From: Vibrio litoralis DSM 17657
GTDB taxonomy: Bacteria; Pseudomonadota; Gammaproteobacteria; Enterobacterales; Vibrionaceae
Length of the DNA: 64,000 nucleotides
Assembly: GCF_000426765.1 (NCBI RefSeq)
Contig: NZ_AUFZ01000003.1
Span: forward strand, 1 to 64,000
Direction: 5' to 3'
In this document: one piece after another, positions 29,815 to 38,166 of the stretch
Position numbering within the stretch: position 1 is the first letter of the stretch
How the letters are laid out: each line of letters opens with the position of its first letter
Notes under the pieces: generated by a model
What the model saw: the letters and a program-made list of their open reading frames with translations, nothing else
The model's database searches: none
Told to the model about the DNA's origin: nothing
Made by a program: the position numbers and the translations under genes

Positions 29815-30160
29815 CTTTGTGTTTTTCTACAAATAATTTAAGCCGCATACCAACCAACACTTCTGCTTCCTCTAACACAAGCTTAATCGCTTCTTCAGCA
29901 GCATCTGGTGGGTATTTCCATTTGCGTAATAATCAGCGTTCAAGGTTACGCATACGAGCTCAAACGCTTTCCCGTTTCTGCCAATCTACCGTCGCAGATT
30001 TACGTAATTGTTGAGCCCATTCAATGACGAGTTGACGCAAATTTTCATTACCTAATTCACGAACGGATGACTCGTTTTCTACCAAGGCACGATAAAATAT
30101 ATGGAAAAAGATAATCATTGTGGCACTTGTAGGGTTATTGAGTAACACACTTCGAGGCAT
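29815..30160 (-). pseudogene. Decayed 3' end of another type I hsdR (DUF3387 region)
   Basis: Translated leftwards from 30160 the frame contains FYRALVENESSVRELGNENL, VDWQKRESV, then LLRKWKYPPDAAEEAIKLVL and EEAEVL. This is the typical C-terminus of HsdR proteins of the DUF3387 type. Two TGA codons interrupt the frame, after RESV and after MRNLER, each explained by CGA to TGA. The N-terminal 85% is missing. It is not the same type as the intact hsdR at 17005, so it is a relic of a second restriction system. Confidence 0.8.
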
Positions 30161-30193
30161 TTTTGATTCAGATGGATTTGTAGTTAATTTTAG

Positions 30194-30672
30194 TTAAGGG
30201 ATCAACTCCATTTTTGCTGCCACAGTAGCTGGTAATTCCTTCAACAACCTGTGCGTAGTACGATACATTTTAATTACATCACCAAAAAGGTGTAGCATAT
30301 CTCGAAAACTCCCCCCATCACCACTCTGCTCAATGTAAGCGAAAGCAGAATGAAATACTTCTTCGTCAGGATCTATTAGCTTCTCCTCTAGAAAGGTTAC
30401 TAATTCGCCAATGTGAGTACAGTAATTAAGCGCCTCAGCAACACGGATGTATCTGTTCGTGCATGTGTGTAGAGGTCTAACAGTGGGTGCTGTGCTAAAC
30501 CAATTTGTTTGTAGACCCTTTGAGCAGACGGCTCATTATTTATCTCTTTTATTTGATCAAACATATCCGAAGCTCGCTGCCCGATCGATACCAGCTCAGA
30601 CAACAGTATTTCAGCATCAGTATCTGTGTAACTCATTAATTTAATTTGGTTTCTCCTTGTATCAATGTTCAT
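30194..30672 (-). pseudogene. Unknown gene with a frameshift
   Basis: From the ATG at 30672 the first 76 or so residues run in one frame (SELVSIGQRASDMFDQIKEI, AQHPLLDLYTHARTDTSV), and the sequence then continues convincingly in a neighbouring frame (AEALNYCTHIGELVTFLEEK, AFAYIEQSGDGGSFRDMLHL) to a stop at 30194. Together they would make a helical protein of about 158 residues. The break is near 30440. Family not recognised. A sequencing error at that point would restore the gene. Confidence 0.5.
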
Positions 30673-30851
30673 GTGTGGTGCAGAGCAGTATGATGAGTAT
30701 ATTACACCACTAAATGTGGCTGAGATAATTCACGAAACAAGTAGTTTCACAATTGGCCAACAGCTAATGGCATAAATAAATCTCATCACAGTTACGTGCG
30801 TTATCAACATTATAAGTTACTGGATGCCAATCGGTGACTTAGTGAAGGCTT

Positions 30852-30926
30852 GAGCCTAGTGCCGTGAAAGTTGCACGCTGGGTTCTTAAAGCGACGACAC
30901 TTGGTAACAGATGTCGTCTACTCTAC
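30852..30926 (+). ncRNA. Group II intron 3' end (domains V and VI), relic
   Basis: Bases 30852-30885 form a 34-nt domain V: GAGCCTAG pairs with CTGGGTTC through G-U wobbles, and the inner part GTGAAAGTTGCAC matches the canonical GTGAAAGTCGCAC. Domain VI follows, with GACGACA (30893-30899) pairing with TGTCGTC (30912-30918), then an A and CTCTAC, fitting the branch-point and 3' splice-site region. No intron-encoded reverse transcriptase lies upstream, so only the 3' end survives. Confidence 0.7.
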
Positions 30927-31194
30927 ATTTTCGATTTAGGAATGGCAGCGTATCAACTGTGATCGCAGCCATTTTAGTATCTACATACTTTTGGTTCGAC
31001 CCCGAAATCAACTTCGACAATTGTCCCATAGCTATTTTTACCGAAGGATTCCCTGAATCAAAAAGGTTCTCTATATCATCACATTTAGGCAACCATTCGG
31101 GAGATGGTTTCCAATTTAACTCTGCAAATTCACAACCACGGACATGTATTAACCAGGAACGCAAAAGAGATTCTGCAATTTCAATTTTTACAAT
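30927..31194 (-). pseudogene. Unknown protein, C-terminus replaced by the intron relic
   Basis: A leftward frame just after rep1 reads IVKIEIAESLLRSWLIHVRG, then FAELNWKPSPEWLPK. It has an AAGGAAGG ribosome-binding site before an ATT codon at 31192-31194, a rare but known start; TTG at 31164 is the alternative. The frame enters the group II intron sequence at 30926, so its last 14 residues are intron-derived and the original C-terminus is lost. Family not recognised. Confidence 0.45.
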
Positions 31195-31230
31195 ATGGCC
31201 TTCCTTTGTTAAGAAGGTACAAACAACTGA

Positions 31231-32265
31231 TTAATACTCAACATCATTATTCATTTGTTGGAGCTCTTTAATTTTGTCTAAAAATGCCTTATCAGCCACC
31301 TCACTTTCATCACCTTCCCCTGCTGATTGACGCTTAATAATCGCTCTTTCAACTTTCTCTGCTTGTTCATCTTCTTCAAAAACGCGATATGCAGCAGCCA
31401 ATGATTTAAGCTCATTGATTGTTAAAGGCTCATCCCCAGTTAGACGCTTTGTTTCAAGCTTAGTAATAATTTTTTTAGCATCTTCAAAATTCAGAACTTC
31501 AACAGGGTTTTTAACGTTTATCCACGTATAAAGAAACTCAACAGAGTGTACATTACGGCCATGTTTATGCAGCTTGATACCCAGGCCATCAGGAGATTCA
31601 TGAAACATGATCTCTTTTTGAGTTTTAGGATCGTTACTAAGCTCGATGATGCTTTCTCGAATGCAGCGAGTAATAAACACGCCATTGTTTGAGAATGAGC
31701 TCTTATTCTTTTTAATATCCCCTTTCTCGTCCAGAATGCCCATATAAGCCTTTAGCGCTTCAACTTCCATTAGGTTGAGCTTCTTATCGCCTTTAAAGCG
31801 AGAAAGTATCTCATAGAGGCGTTTGGTGTACTCTCGCTTCAATCCTAAGTAGCTTTTGGTATTAATCAGTGAAAAGCCTTTGTTGTATTCCACGTACTCC
31901 TTCGCTAGAGCATCGTTAGGCACTAGCGTCAAAACACGATCTTTGTATTTGGCTTTTTTAAATAGAGGGGTGAACTCAAATTCTGTATCCCCTTTTGATT
32001 CTTGGATGATCCCAATTTTTCTAGAGGATAGGCGGCTAACCACATCATTAAGTTGTGAACCAATCGCTCGATTATTCAAACCAAGCCAATCAGAAAGCTG
32101 CGCTGCAGTGAAAGTATACTCGGGAGTATTACCTTCCCAGTCTTCAGGGCGCATGTTAGCTATCATTAAACCAAACAAGTTTGCTTCCCTAGCCGTCAAA
32201 TCTTGTTGTGAGAATACGAGCTGATGCCCTTTCTTTATATGGGTTGGTAGATTTTTAGAATTCAT
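31231..32265 (-). CDS. Plasmid replication initiator 1 (Rep_3 family)
   Basis: About 344 residues from the ATG at 32265; an upstream in-frame start lies inside the operator and is unlikely. Two winged-helix domains are expected. Landmarks are HIKKGHQLVFSQQDLTAREA at the N-terminus, LSDWLGLNNRAIGSQLNDVV and LKREYTKRLYEILSRFKG. Proteins of this family bind iterons to open the plasmid origin and bind inverted half-iterons to repress themselves. Both site types lie just upstream. It is a clear paralogue of the Rep at 35980, with different iterons. Confidence 0.88.
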   Translation of the reverse strand: MNSKNLPTHIKKGHQLVFSQQDLTAREANLFGLMIANMRPEDWEGNTPEYTFTAAQLSDWLGLNNRAIGSQLNDVVSRLSSRKIGIIQESKGDTEFEFTPLFKKAKYKDRVLTLVPNDALAKEYVEYNKGFSLINTKSYLGLKREYTKRLYEILSRFKGDKKLNLMEVEALKAYMGILDEKGDIKKNKSSFSNNGVFITRCIRESIIELSNDPKTQKEIMFHESPDGLGIKLHKHGRNVHSVEFLYTWINVKNPVEVLNFEDAKKIITKLETKRLTGDEPLTINELKSLAAAYRVFEEDEQAEKVERAIIKRQSAGEGDESEVADKAFLDKIKELQQMNNDVEY

Positions 32266-32281
32266 CGTTAACTCACACGTT

Positions 32282-32300
32282 TGTTTGCTACAAGCAAACA
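32282..32300. promoter_or_regulatory. rep1 operator (inverted half-iterons)
   Basis: TGTTTGCT-ACA-AGCAAACA, a perfect palindrome made of two opposed copies of the GCAAAC iteron core, 17 bp before the rep1 start. This is the classical layout for Rep autorepression. Confidence 0.8.
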
Positions 32301-32426
32301 TTCTTGTACTTATGCTCAAAATATACTCACACATGAAACGTAAAGCAAACAAACGTGTAAATTATGAAGTTAAATCACAGAATTATTTGCTCAATAAGGC
32401 TATCAAAGCCTAAAAGTTGTCTTCAA

Positions 32427-32730
32427 TATGAAAAAGCAAACTTTCTTGTACACTTTAAGACAAGTAAATGATCAATAAGCAAATTTTCATGGCATCAAAG
32501 CAAACTATTTAGGTGGTAAAGCAAATAAATCTGATCCAAAAGCAAACGAATATGATCTTACTGCAAACCTTTTTGATCTAAAAGCAAACAAACCTGTCGT
32601 TTAATTAAGATAAAAGCATTTAAAATCAACAAGATAAAACTGCTATAGATCTCTTAGTCTTTTAGTCTAGTTAGATCTTTAGATTTGTTAGTTATTAATA
32701 GATCTTTATAGTGTGTGTGGATAAGTGAAT
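32427..32730. other. Replication origin 1 (iterons, DnaA box, AT-rich segment)
   Basis: Iteron cores GCAAA occur at 32436, 32479, 32500, 32521, 32542, 32563 and 32584; the last six are spaced exactly 21 bp. The unit is AAAAGCAAACNNNNNTGATCN. An A/T-rich segment with repeated TAGATCT (three GATC sites) follows, then a perfect DnaA box, TGTGGATAA, at 32716-32724. Together with rep1 this makes a complete iteron-type origin. Confidence 0.82.
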
Positions 32731-32767
32731 AAATGCTGCAACCTCAACCAACAAACCTTCATACAAT

Positions 32768-32880
32768 GTTTAAATCGACAAAATTGTTTGCTGAAAATAA
32801 GAAAAGCAAACAAACATGTAAAACAGGCTCTAAACTTACAAAAAAGTTTGCTTATAACAATAAAAGCAAACTTTTTTGTT
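32768..32880. repeat. Additional rep1-type iteron cores in two inverted pairs
   Basis: GTTTGC/GCAAAC occur as inverted pairs at 32786-32811 and 32846-32871. Facing copies like these are often sites for plasmid pairing (handcuffing) or Rep regulation. No gene starts nearby. Confidence 0.55.
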
Positions 32881-33065
32881 AACTACTATAGATCCTATTT
32901 TAGGTTCCAAGTTTCGCTTCATGTAGATAATCAAACGACAGAATGAACGTTGTTTGTGAATATTGGTGGCTTGGTTGAGCCACCGATTGAGGGAGGAACG
33001 AGCGAAGAGGTTCGCGAAATAAAGCAGGAATAGCTACATCATCGGATTATTAACACGATATTTCA

Positions 33066-33203
33066 TTACTTTTCATTATTTGAATTTGCATAATCCAACA
33101 AGCATTTTTCTAACTTATCCAGTTTCTTCTCTAAAGGAGAGGCGAATAAAGTCAGTAAGCCAATGACCAATGAAATACCCCAAAAAATAAAGATAACGCT
33201 CAT
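33066..33203 (-). CDS. 45-residue predicted membrane protein after umuC
   Basis: Starts with ATG at 33203, preceded by GAAAGG at a suitable distance. MSVIFIFWGISLVIGLLTLF is one membrane helix (residues 3-21), followed by a charged amphipathic helix SPLEKKLDKLEKCLLDYANS. It begins 67 bp after the umuC stop on the same strand, so it may be the third gene of the SOS-controlled operon. Family not recognised. Confidence 0.55.
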   Translation of the reverse strand: MSVIFIFWGISLVIGLLTLFASPLEKKLDKLEKCLLDYANSNNEK

Positions 33204-33269
33204 AGTTATAACCTTTCGCCATCAAGACACAATAAGTAGTGATACTATACCTTTCAAATTTGAAAAACA

Positions 33270-34526
33270 CTAACACCTCACCACCGGTATATCCCCCCAC
33301 TTTGTCGTGTACTGAGGCGTTAACCTTTCTCGTCTCATTGCCCACTTTTCAACCGTACCTTGTGCTGCCACAAACAACGAATCCCTACCATAACGTTGGT
33401 TCAAGCCATCTAATACTTTCATCAATCTTGGGTCGTCAGGGTTGGGATTCAGCCAATCAATTTGCGCATGTTTGCCATCAATTAAATCAACCAGTCCAAC
33501 ACCGACTTTGTAATATCGCACATCTGGCTTAAATATCTGCTCTGCAAGCTGTCTCACCGCCTGGGTAATGACGGTTGTATCTGAGGTAGGATAAGGAAAA
33601 TGATGTACTGCCTTACTGCTGACTGGGATTGCATCAAAAGGTGAACTTGATGCAAAACACATAATTACTTTACATAAGGATTGTTGCTTTCTGACTTTAG
33701 CGGAGGCAATGCCAACATGCTTACTTAAGGCTTGCTGTAAGGTATCTAAATCCGTGATACGAGTGCCGACACTGCGCGTTGAAAAAATCTGTTTCTTATC
33801 CGCACGTATCGCATCCCACTGTTTACAAGCTTGGCCATTTAATTCTCGAACCGTGCGTTCCAACTCTACATTAAAGAATCGCTGTGCTTTCATGGGGTCA
33901 TAGCACGCTAAATCATAAGCGCTTTTAATGCCCATAACATTGAGCTTTGTCGTTAATCGTCGCCCAATCCCCCACACTTCAGAGACAGGAACATGCTTTA
34001 AAATATGGATACGTTCAGCGTCTGAATCCAGCACACAAACACCTTGATAGCCCTGTATTTTTTTTGCTTCATGATTGGCAAGTTTTGCTAAGGTCAGTGT
34101 CGCCCCCATTCCTACACACACCGGTAAACGACATTCTTTCCATACGGATTTACGGATCAATACGCCATGCGCACGTAAATCTGGGATCGCTTGTTGGCAG
34201 TGTCTCAAAGATAAGAATGATTCATCGATGCTGTAGATATGCTGCTCAGGTGCAAAGCGCCCAATCACGGTCATCATTTTGGCTGATAAGTCGGCATATA
34301 ACTCATAATTGGACGATAAAGCCACGACGCCCTTACGTTCACATAATCTTTGCACTTCAAAAAAGGGCTTAAACTTGGGGATGCCGAGCTCTTTTGCCTG
34401 GCGGTTAGCCGCGACGATACAACCATCGTTATTCGATAGAACAACGATAGGCTTGCCTCGCAAATCAGGCCGGAATACTTGTTCCGCACTACAATAAAAC
34501 GCATTGGCATCGACTAAAGCGAACAT
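33270..34526 (-). CDS. umuC: Error-prone DNA polymerase V, catalytic subunit
   Basis: 418 residues of the Y-family polymerase UmuC type (E. coli 422). MFALVDANAFYCSAEQVFRP gives the first catalytic aspartate, and IYSIDESFLSL near residue 100 gives the catalytic DE pair. The little-finger region continues to the C-terminus. It copies past DNA lesions when activated by processed UmuD and RecA. It starts immediately at the end of umuD, so the two are coupled. Confidence 0.94.
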   Translation of the reverse strand: MFALVDANAFYCSAEQVFRPDLRGKPIVVLSNNDGCIVAANRQAKELGIPKFKPFFEVQRLCERKGVVALSSNYELYADLSAKMMTVIGRFAPEQHIYSIDESFLSLRHCQQAIPDLRAHGVLIRKSVWKECRLPVCVGMGATLTLAKLANHEAKKIQGYQGVCVLDSDAERIHILKHVPVSEVWGIGRRLTTKLNVMGIKSAYDLACYDPMKAQRFFNVELERTVRELNGQACKQWDAIRADKKQIFSTRSVGTRITDLDTLQQALSKHVGIASAKVRKQQSLCKVIMCFASSSPFDAIPVSSKAVHHFPYPTSDTTVITQAVRQLAEQIFKPDVRYYKVGVGLVDLIDGKHAQIDWLNPNPDDPRLMKVLDGLNQRYGRDSLFVAAQGTVEKWAMRRERLTPQYTTKWGDIPVVRC

Positions 34527-34925
34527 TTAGCACCAGGATACAGGTATGTGACAGCGTAGAGAGCAAATAACGACCCCCTCAACAGAAAACGAATCTAAAT
34601 CATGAATCGAAATAGGCGCATAATCATCATTGGATGACAACAGTAACCCTCGTTGAGTGTTGATTCGCTTGCACACGAACTCGCCATTAAAGTTAGCTAC
34701 AATAATGCTGTTATTAACCACATTCACTGCCCTATCGACGATTAAAATATCATCATCAAAAATGCCATCATCACGCATAGATTCTCCAGAGACGCGACTA
34801 AAAAATGTTGCATGGGGGTGCTTAATCAAAAGTGCATCAAGATCTAACCCTAGTTGAGAGTATTCCGAGGCTGGAGATTCAAAACCGGTTATACCGGCAC
34901 TGACAGAAATTGGAGTGACTTTCAT
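34527..34925 (-). CDS. umuD: UmuD-type accessory protein (S24 peptidase fold)
   Basis: 132 residues from the ATG at 34925. An upstream in-frame start would place its first codons across the LexA box. The self-cleavage site is the Ala-Gly in ISVSAGITGFESPA. The catalytic serine is in SGESMRDDGIF and the lysine in EFVCKRINTQR. After RecA-stimulated self-cleavage it joins UmuC to form polymerase V. The promoter carries a strong LexA box. Confidence 0.93.
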   Translation of the reverse strand: MKVTPISVSAGITGFESPASEYSQLGLDLDALLIKHPHATFFSRVSGESMRDDGIFDDDILIVDRAVNVVNNSIIVANFNGEFVCKRINTQRGLLLSSNDDYAPISIHDLDSFSVEGVVICSLRCHIPVSWC

Positions 34926-34943
34926 GGAAACACCTAAAAATAA

Positions 34944-34963
34944 TACTGTATAAATACACAGTG
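34944..34963. promoter_or_regulatory. LexA (SOS) box before umuD
   Basis: TACTGTATAAATACACAGTG: CTG and CAG separated by exactly 10 A/T-rich bases, matching the TACTG(TA)5CAGTA consensus. It lies 19 bp before the umuD start, so umuDC should be induced by DNA damage. Confidence 0.92.
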
Positions 34964-35083
34964 TTATTTTTAAGGATATTGTTCGAAAACGCAAGGAGAA
35001 ACTAATTTCTCATTACAAGGAGTGAAGTTTGATTGTTATTTGATCTACACTTACTAATAAAATTAACAGGGTAAGGAAGCTAT

Positions 35084-35452
35084 ATGGTACGTACGGTCAC
35101 TCCTCTAATATACTTAGTTACCTTTTTTGCCTACTCATCAGAGCCAATAACATTTGGAATCAGTGACACAAAAAAATCAATCATGGAGATTTCAGCAGAA
35201 ACACTCAATAGTTACCATGAGGATTCCTTTTTTAAACGCTTTTTCCCAGTAACAAGTCAAATTAATTTTTATCATTGGAAAGCTACTGAAGATGATAATT
35301 TTATTTACTTACCAGGACAGACCTATTTTCCAGATGATCCGCATTGCTGCCCTACAGATTTATTATTAAAAGTAGATAAAAAATCACATCAATTGCTATC
35401 GGTAGAAATACCGAGAGAGAAAAACAAGAACTATGATTACCGTTCTCCTTAA
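35084..35452 (+). CDS. Unknown predicted exported protein
   Basis: 122 residues with a short N-terminal signal-like segment (TPLIYLVTFFAYSSEP) and a GGAAG ribosome-binding site. The mature part has YLPGQTYFPDDPHCCPTDLL with a paired cysteine, and a lysine-rich tail. It is transcribed away from umuDC. Not recognised; probably secreted or periplasmic. Confidence 0.6.
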   Translation: MVRTVTPLIYLVTFFAYSSEPITFGISDTKKSIMEISAETLNSYHEDSFFKRFFPVTSQINFYHWKATEDDNFIYLPGQTYFPDDPHCCPTDLLLKVDKKSHQLLSVEIPREKNKNYDYRSP

Positions 35453-35979
35453 TTGAGTGGGAGTGTGGTTAACTTCATCTATGAATAGTTCCCTCCTCAG
35501 AGAAAGTCGAGCATCCTGTCTTAAATAAAGGAAAGATAAGAAAATTTGAAATGATGTGGTGAAGTGTGTCAATCGAAGATTGTCCACTTATCCACATCAA
35601 CTATAAGATCTATTTAATACTATTAAAACTATAATATCTATGTGAGCTATAAAAACTATAGCTATTGTAAGTTGTTGTTTTAAATTAACTTAAATGGGTT
35701 TTGTGATCACATTTTAGGTGGGTTGATCACATATTTTAGGTCTTGATGATCACATAGTAGGCTTCTTTGATCTTAATTTAGGTATGTTGATAACACTTTT
35801 TAGGTGTTTGTGATCATTTATTAGGTGTTTAGATGACACAATTTAGGTAATTAATGGTTTTGCTGATGACAAAACCATTTTTTTGCTACCTTTGACCTAA
35901 AAAGTGTTATGAATGCAACTTTTTTAGTGAGTAGATAACATAATTTAGGTATATACACCTAAAAAGTGTAACCTAGGTC
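35453..35979. other. Replication origin 2 (DnaA box, AT-rich repeats, iterons)
   Basis: A perfect DnaA box TTATCCACA (35588-35596) is followed by A/T-rich DNA with repeated AACTATA motifs. Then come seven direct iterons ending TTTAGGT, with TAGG at 35715, 35737, 35758, 35779, 35801, 35822 and 35844 (21-22 bp steps). The unit is TGATNACANATTTTAGGT. A further direct copy lies near 35935-35950 and two inverted copies near 35895 and 35957. It sits directly downstream of rep2. Confidence 0.82.
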
Positions 35980-37047
35980 TCAGTAATCTGGGTTGTCGTT
36001 TATCTCAATGAGAGTATTAATTTTTTCTAAAACGGAGTCCACTTCCACTTCTTCTTGCTGTGGCTCTATGATTGCTTGGCGTTTTGCTAAGCTTTGGTCC
36101 ACTTTATCTGCATACTCATCTTTGCCTAAGTATCGGTATGCCATTGACAGCTTGATAAGTTCTTCATCAGATAGGCGTTCTTTATGCTGTAAGCGCTTTA
36201 GTTCAAGTACTTGAATCGTGTTTTTAACATCGTGTAGATTGAGCTCTTCAACGTTACCTTGTTTAAGCCAACGGAATAAGAATTTTATCTCTACGATACG
36301 ATTCCCCTTCTTGATAAGTTCAAAGCCTTTATCGCCATTGCTACTTTCTAAAAATAAGAGTTCTTTTTTGATTGTTGGGTGCTTAGAAAGTTCTTCAATA
36401 CTGTTACGAATACAACGTTTCATGAACACACTGTTGTTTTTAAAAGAACTTTTATCTTTTTTAAGTTTTCCAGCCTCATCAAGTAAACCAAAAACACCTT
36501 TCAAATCATTCAGTTTTTGAGGGTGCATTTCAAAACCTTGGTCTTTAAAGCGGCTTAATAATTCATAGAGTCGCTTTGAGTATTCTTTATTAAGATCAAG
36601 AAAGTTATGTGTATTGATAAGCGCAAACCCTTGATTATACTCAATGTACTCGGCTTTAAGCATATCGTTCGGCACCATCGTTAACACGCCGTTTTTGTAT
36701 TTTATATTTTTGAATAAAGGGCGGTAATCAAATTCTACCTCTCCCCTACTCGTCTCTATTTTTATCCCAACTTTATGGCTGGCAAGTCGGTTGGCCACTG
36801 GGCTTAAGTTACTGCCTATGTGTTTAGAATTGATACCGAGCCATTCAGAAAGTTGATGTGATGTGAACTCATAATGAGGGGTGTTTTTATCCCAGTCGGT
36901 AACTTTCATGTTAGCAATCATGAGAGCAAAAAGGTCAGCTTCTCGTGCAGACAAGTCCTGTCTGCTAAATACAAGCTGATGCCCTTTCTTTATGTGTTTT
37001 GGTAGCTTGTCGCTTACGACTGGGTAATATAAAGAGTGATCTTCCAT
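35980..37047 (-). CDS. Plasmid replication initiator 2 (Rep_3 family)
   Basis: About 355 residues from the ATG at 37047 (an upstream start would overlap the iteron-like DNA). It shares with rep1 LPKHIKKGHQLVFSRQDLSA, LSEWLGINSKHIGSNLSPVA, NKEYSKRLYELLSRFKD and the acidic C-terminus. The two are clearly homologous yet only moderately similar, and each has its own iterons, so they should be compatible replicons. It binds iterons to start replication at the adjoining origin. Confidence 0.88.
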   Translation of the reverse strand: MEDHSLYYPVVSDKLPKHIKKGHQLVFSRQDLSAREADLFALMIANMKVTDWDKNTPHYEFTSHQLSEWLGINSKHIGSNLSPVANRLASHKVGIKIETSRGEVEFDYRPLFKNIKYKNGVLTMVPNDMLKAEYIEYNQGFALINTHNFLDLNKEYSKRLYELLSRFKDQGFEMHPQKLNDLKGVFGLLDEAGKLKKDKSSFKNNSVFMKRCIRNSIEELSKHPTIKKELLFLESSNGDKGFELIKKGNRIVEIKFLFRWLKQGNVEELNLHDVKNTIQVLELKRLQHKERLSDEELIKLSMAYRYLGKDEYADKVDQSLAKRQAIIEPQQEEVEVDSVLEKINTLIEINDNPDY

Positions 37048-37059
37048 TCTAATAATCCA

Positions 37060-37118
37060 AATGACAGAATTTAGGTGATAATAACAGAATTTAGGTAGTG
37101 ACACCTAGATTTTGTTAT
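37060..37118. promoter_or_regulatory. rep2 operator (inverted iterons)
   Basis: ATAACAGAATTTAGGT (37081-37096) faces ACCTAGATTTTGTTAT (37103-37118), matching at 14 of 16 positions as an inverted repeat. One more direct copy lies at 37061-37076. It stands 13-70 bp before the rep2 start and uses the same TTTAGGT core as origin 2, so it is probably the autorepression site. Confidence 0.75.
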
Positions 37119-37706
37119 CTAGTTGGTATCTCTATCACCTGGATTATTCAGGCTGAATATTGACAAAAATATTCGATGTAAACAGGAGTTAACCTTTAAA
37201 GTGGTGTGTGTTTGGTTAGCTACTGTTTTAAAGGAAGAAGGAGACTCATTGGAATCTATCGTCCCTACCCTACTCCTTAAGTAAATTTGTATACTATTTT
37301 TAATTCGATGATTATTTGTGAACCCGGTAGTAGTAACGTTGAATAGCTTTGAAGCAACTGCCTGAGAGGTATAAAGAATCATAGTGAACCAAATTAGGTT
37401 TTGACAGAATTGAGTCAGTAGCTTTATTAATTGATAAATAATTAAAGGTATTGATAAGTTGCTTAGTGAAGCGTCCAATCTTGTTATCACTATCGTTCAA
37501 TATTCGAGACAGCAACGTCCAAATATAAAGGACTAACAAGCGGCAAATTCAGCCTGAGGTATTACAACACTCATGCGTGCGAAATCATGGGGAATGATAA
37601 TGCTATAAAAAAGTCATAGACTAGGTATGCCTGTCAGATGATAACGGATAGTCATATAACGGCGTCGTTGATCCTCAAACTGATCTGACTATTGAGCTAG
37701 TAAACC
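37119..37706. other. Non-coding stretch between rep2 and hipB
   Basis: No convincing gene is seen. It holds one probable parS copy (37143-37166) and a partial inverted match (about 37545-37556, AATTCAGCCTGA). Short frames on the minus strand (around 37312-37539) lack start signals. Confidence 0.45.
37143..37166. promoter_or_regulatory. parS: Probable parS site, copy 1
   Basis: ATTATTCAGGCTGAATATTG followed by ACAA. The core ATTCAGGCTGAAT is a perfect 13-bp palindrome. The 24-bp sequence recurs exactly at 39598 and 40114, and nearly so at 41048, all near parAB. Confidence 0.65.
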
Positions 37707-37786
37707 AACTATAAGTAACTTATATTGCACTTATAGTTAATTTTTTAGATAGTCATCATAAAAGTGAATTATAGTGAACTTATAAT
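37707..37786. promoter_or_regulatory. Probable HipB operator region
   Basis: AACTATAAGT (37707-37716) faces ACTTATAGTT (37729-37738) as a perfect inverted repeat. A second, weaker pair ATTATA/TATAAT lies at 37768-37786. They precede hipB by 45-124 bp, the normal place for autorepression by the antitoxin. Confidence 0.6.
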
Positions 37787-37830
37787 AAAAGAGGAACCTA
37801 ACAGTTATAAAAGTACATTAAAAGGCACTT

Positions 37831-38166
37831 ATGAAAAAAGGTAAGATGGTAAAGGCACAACCTATGCCTGATTTGAATACCGAGTTCAGTATGGAAGCGC
37901 TGGGGAGCGCCATTCGCTCAAAGCGCACCGATAAAGGTTGGCGTATTGATGATCTCGCTTTAAAAGCCAATTTATCTCGTAGAACTGTCATGAAGGTAGA
38001 AAAAGGCGATACCAGTGTCACCTTTGCCAATATACTCGTCCTCATGGATATCTTAGGGCTGTCGTTACGCCTTGTCGACTTGAACCTATTTATTCGTCCA
38101 CAGAGCCAAATAATCTCCCAAGATGAAAACAGTGTGCGAAGCAATGAGGACGGTTGGTATGAGTAA
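37831..38166 (+). CDS. hipB: HipB-like antitoxin (XRE-type regulator)
   Basis: 111 residues with a Cro/CI-type helix-turn-helix at about residues 25-80 (LGSAIRSKRTDKGWRIDDLA, LKANLSRRTVMKVEKGDTSV). In HipBA modules this protein neutralises HipA and represses the operon. It overlaps hipA by 8 bp (ATGAGTAA). The partner gene is broken, so it may now be just a regulator. Confidence 0.85.
   Translation: MKKGKMVKAQPMPDLNTEFSMEALGSAIRSKRTDKGWRIDDLALKANLSRRTVMKVEKGDTSVTFANILVLMDILGLSLRLVDLNLFIRPQSQIISQDENSVRSNEDGWYE

Noticed and set aside
32725..32946. Plus-strand frame of 73 codons in the origin 1 region
   Set aside because: It is made of iteron repeats and has no ribosome-binding site.
37119..37539. 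Minus-strand frames of 75-123 codons between rep2 and hipB
   Set aside because: They overlap each other and a probable parS site, have no start signals and no recognised motif.
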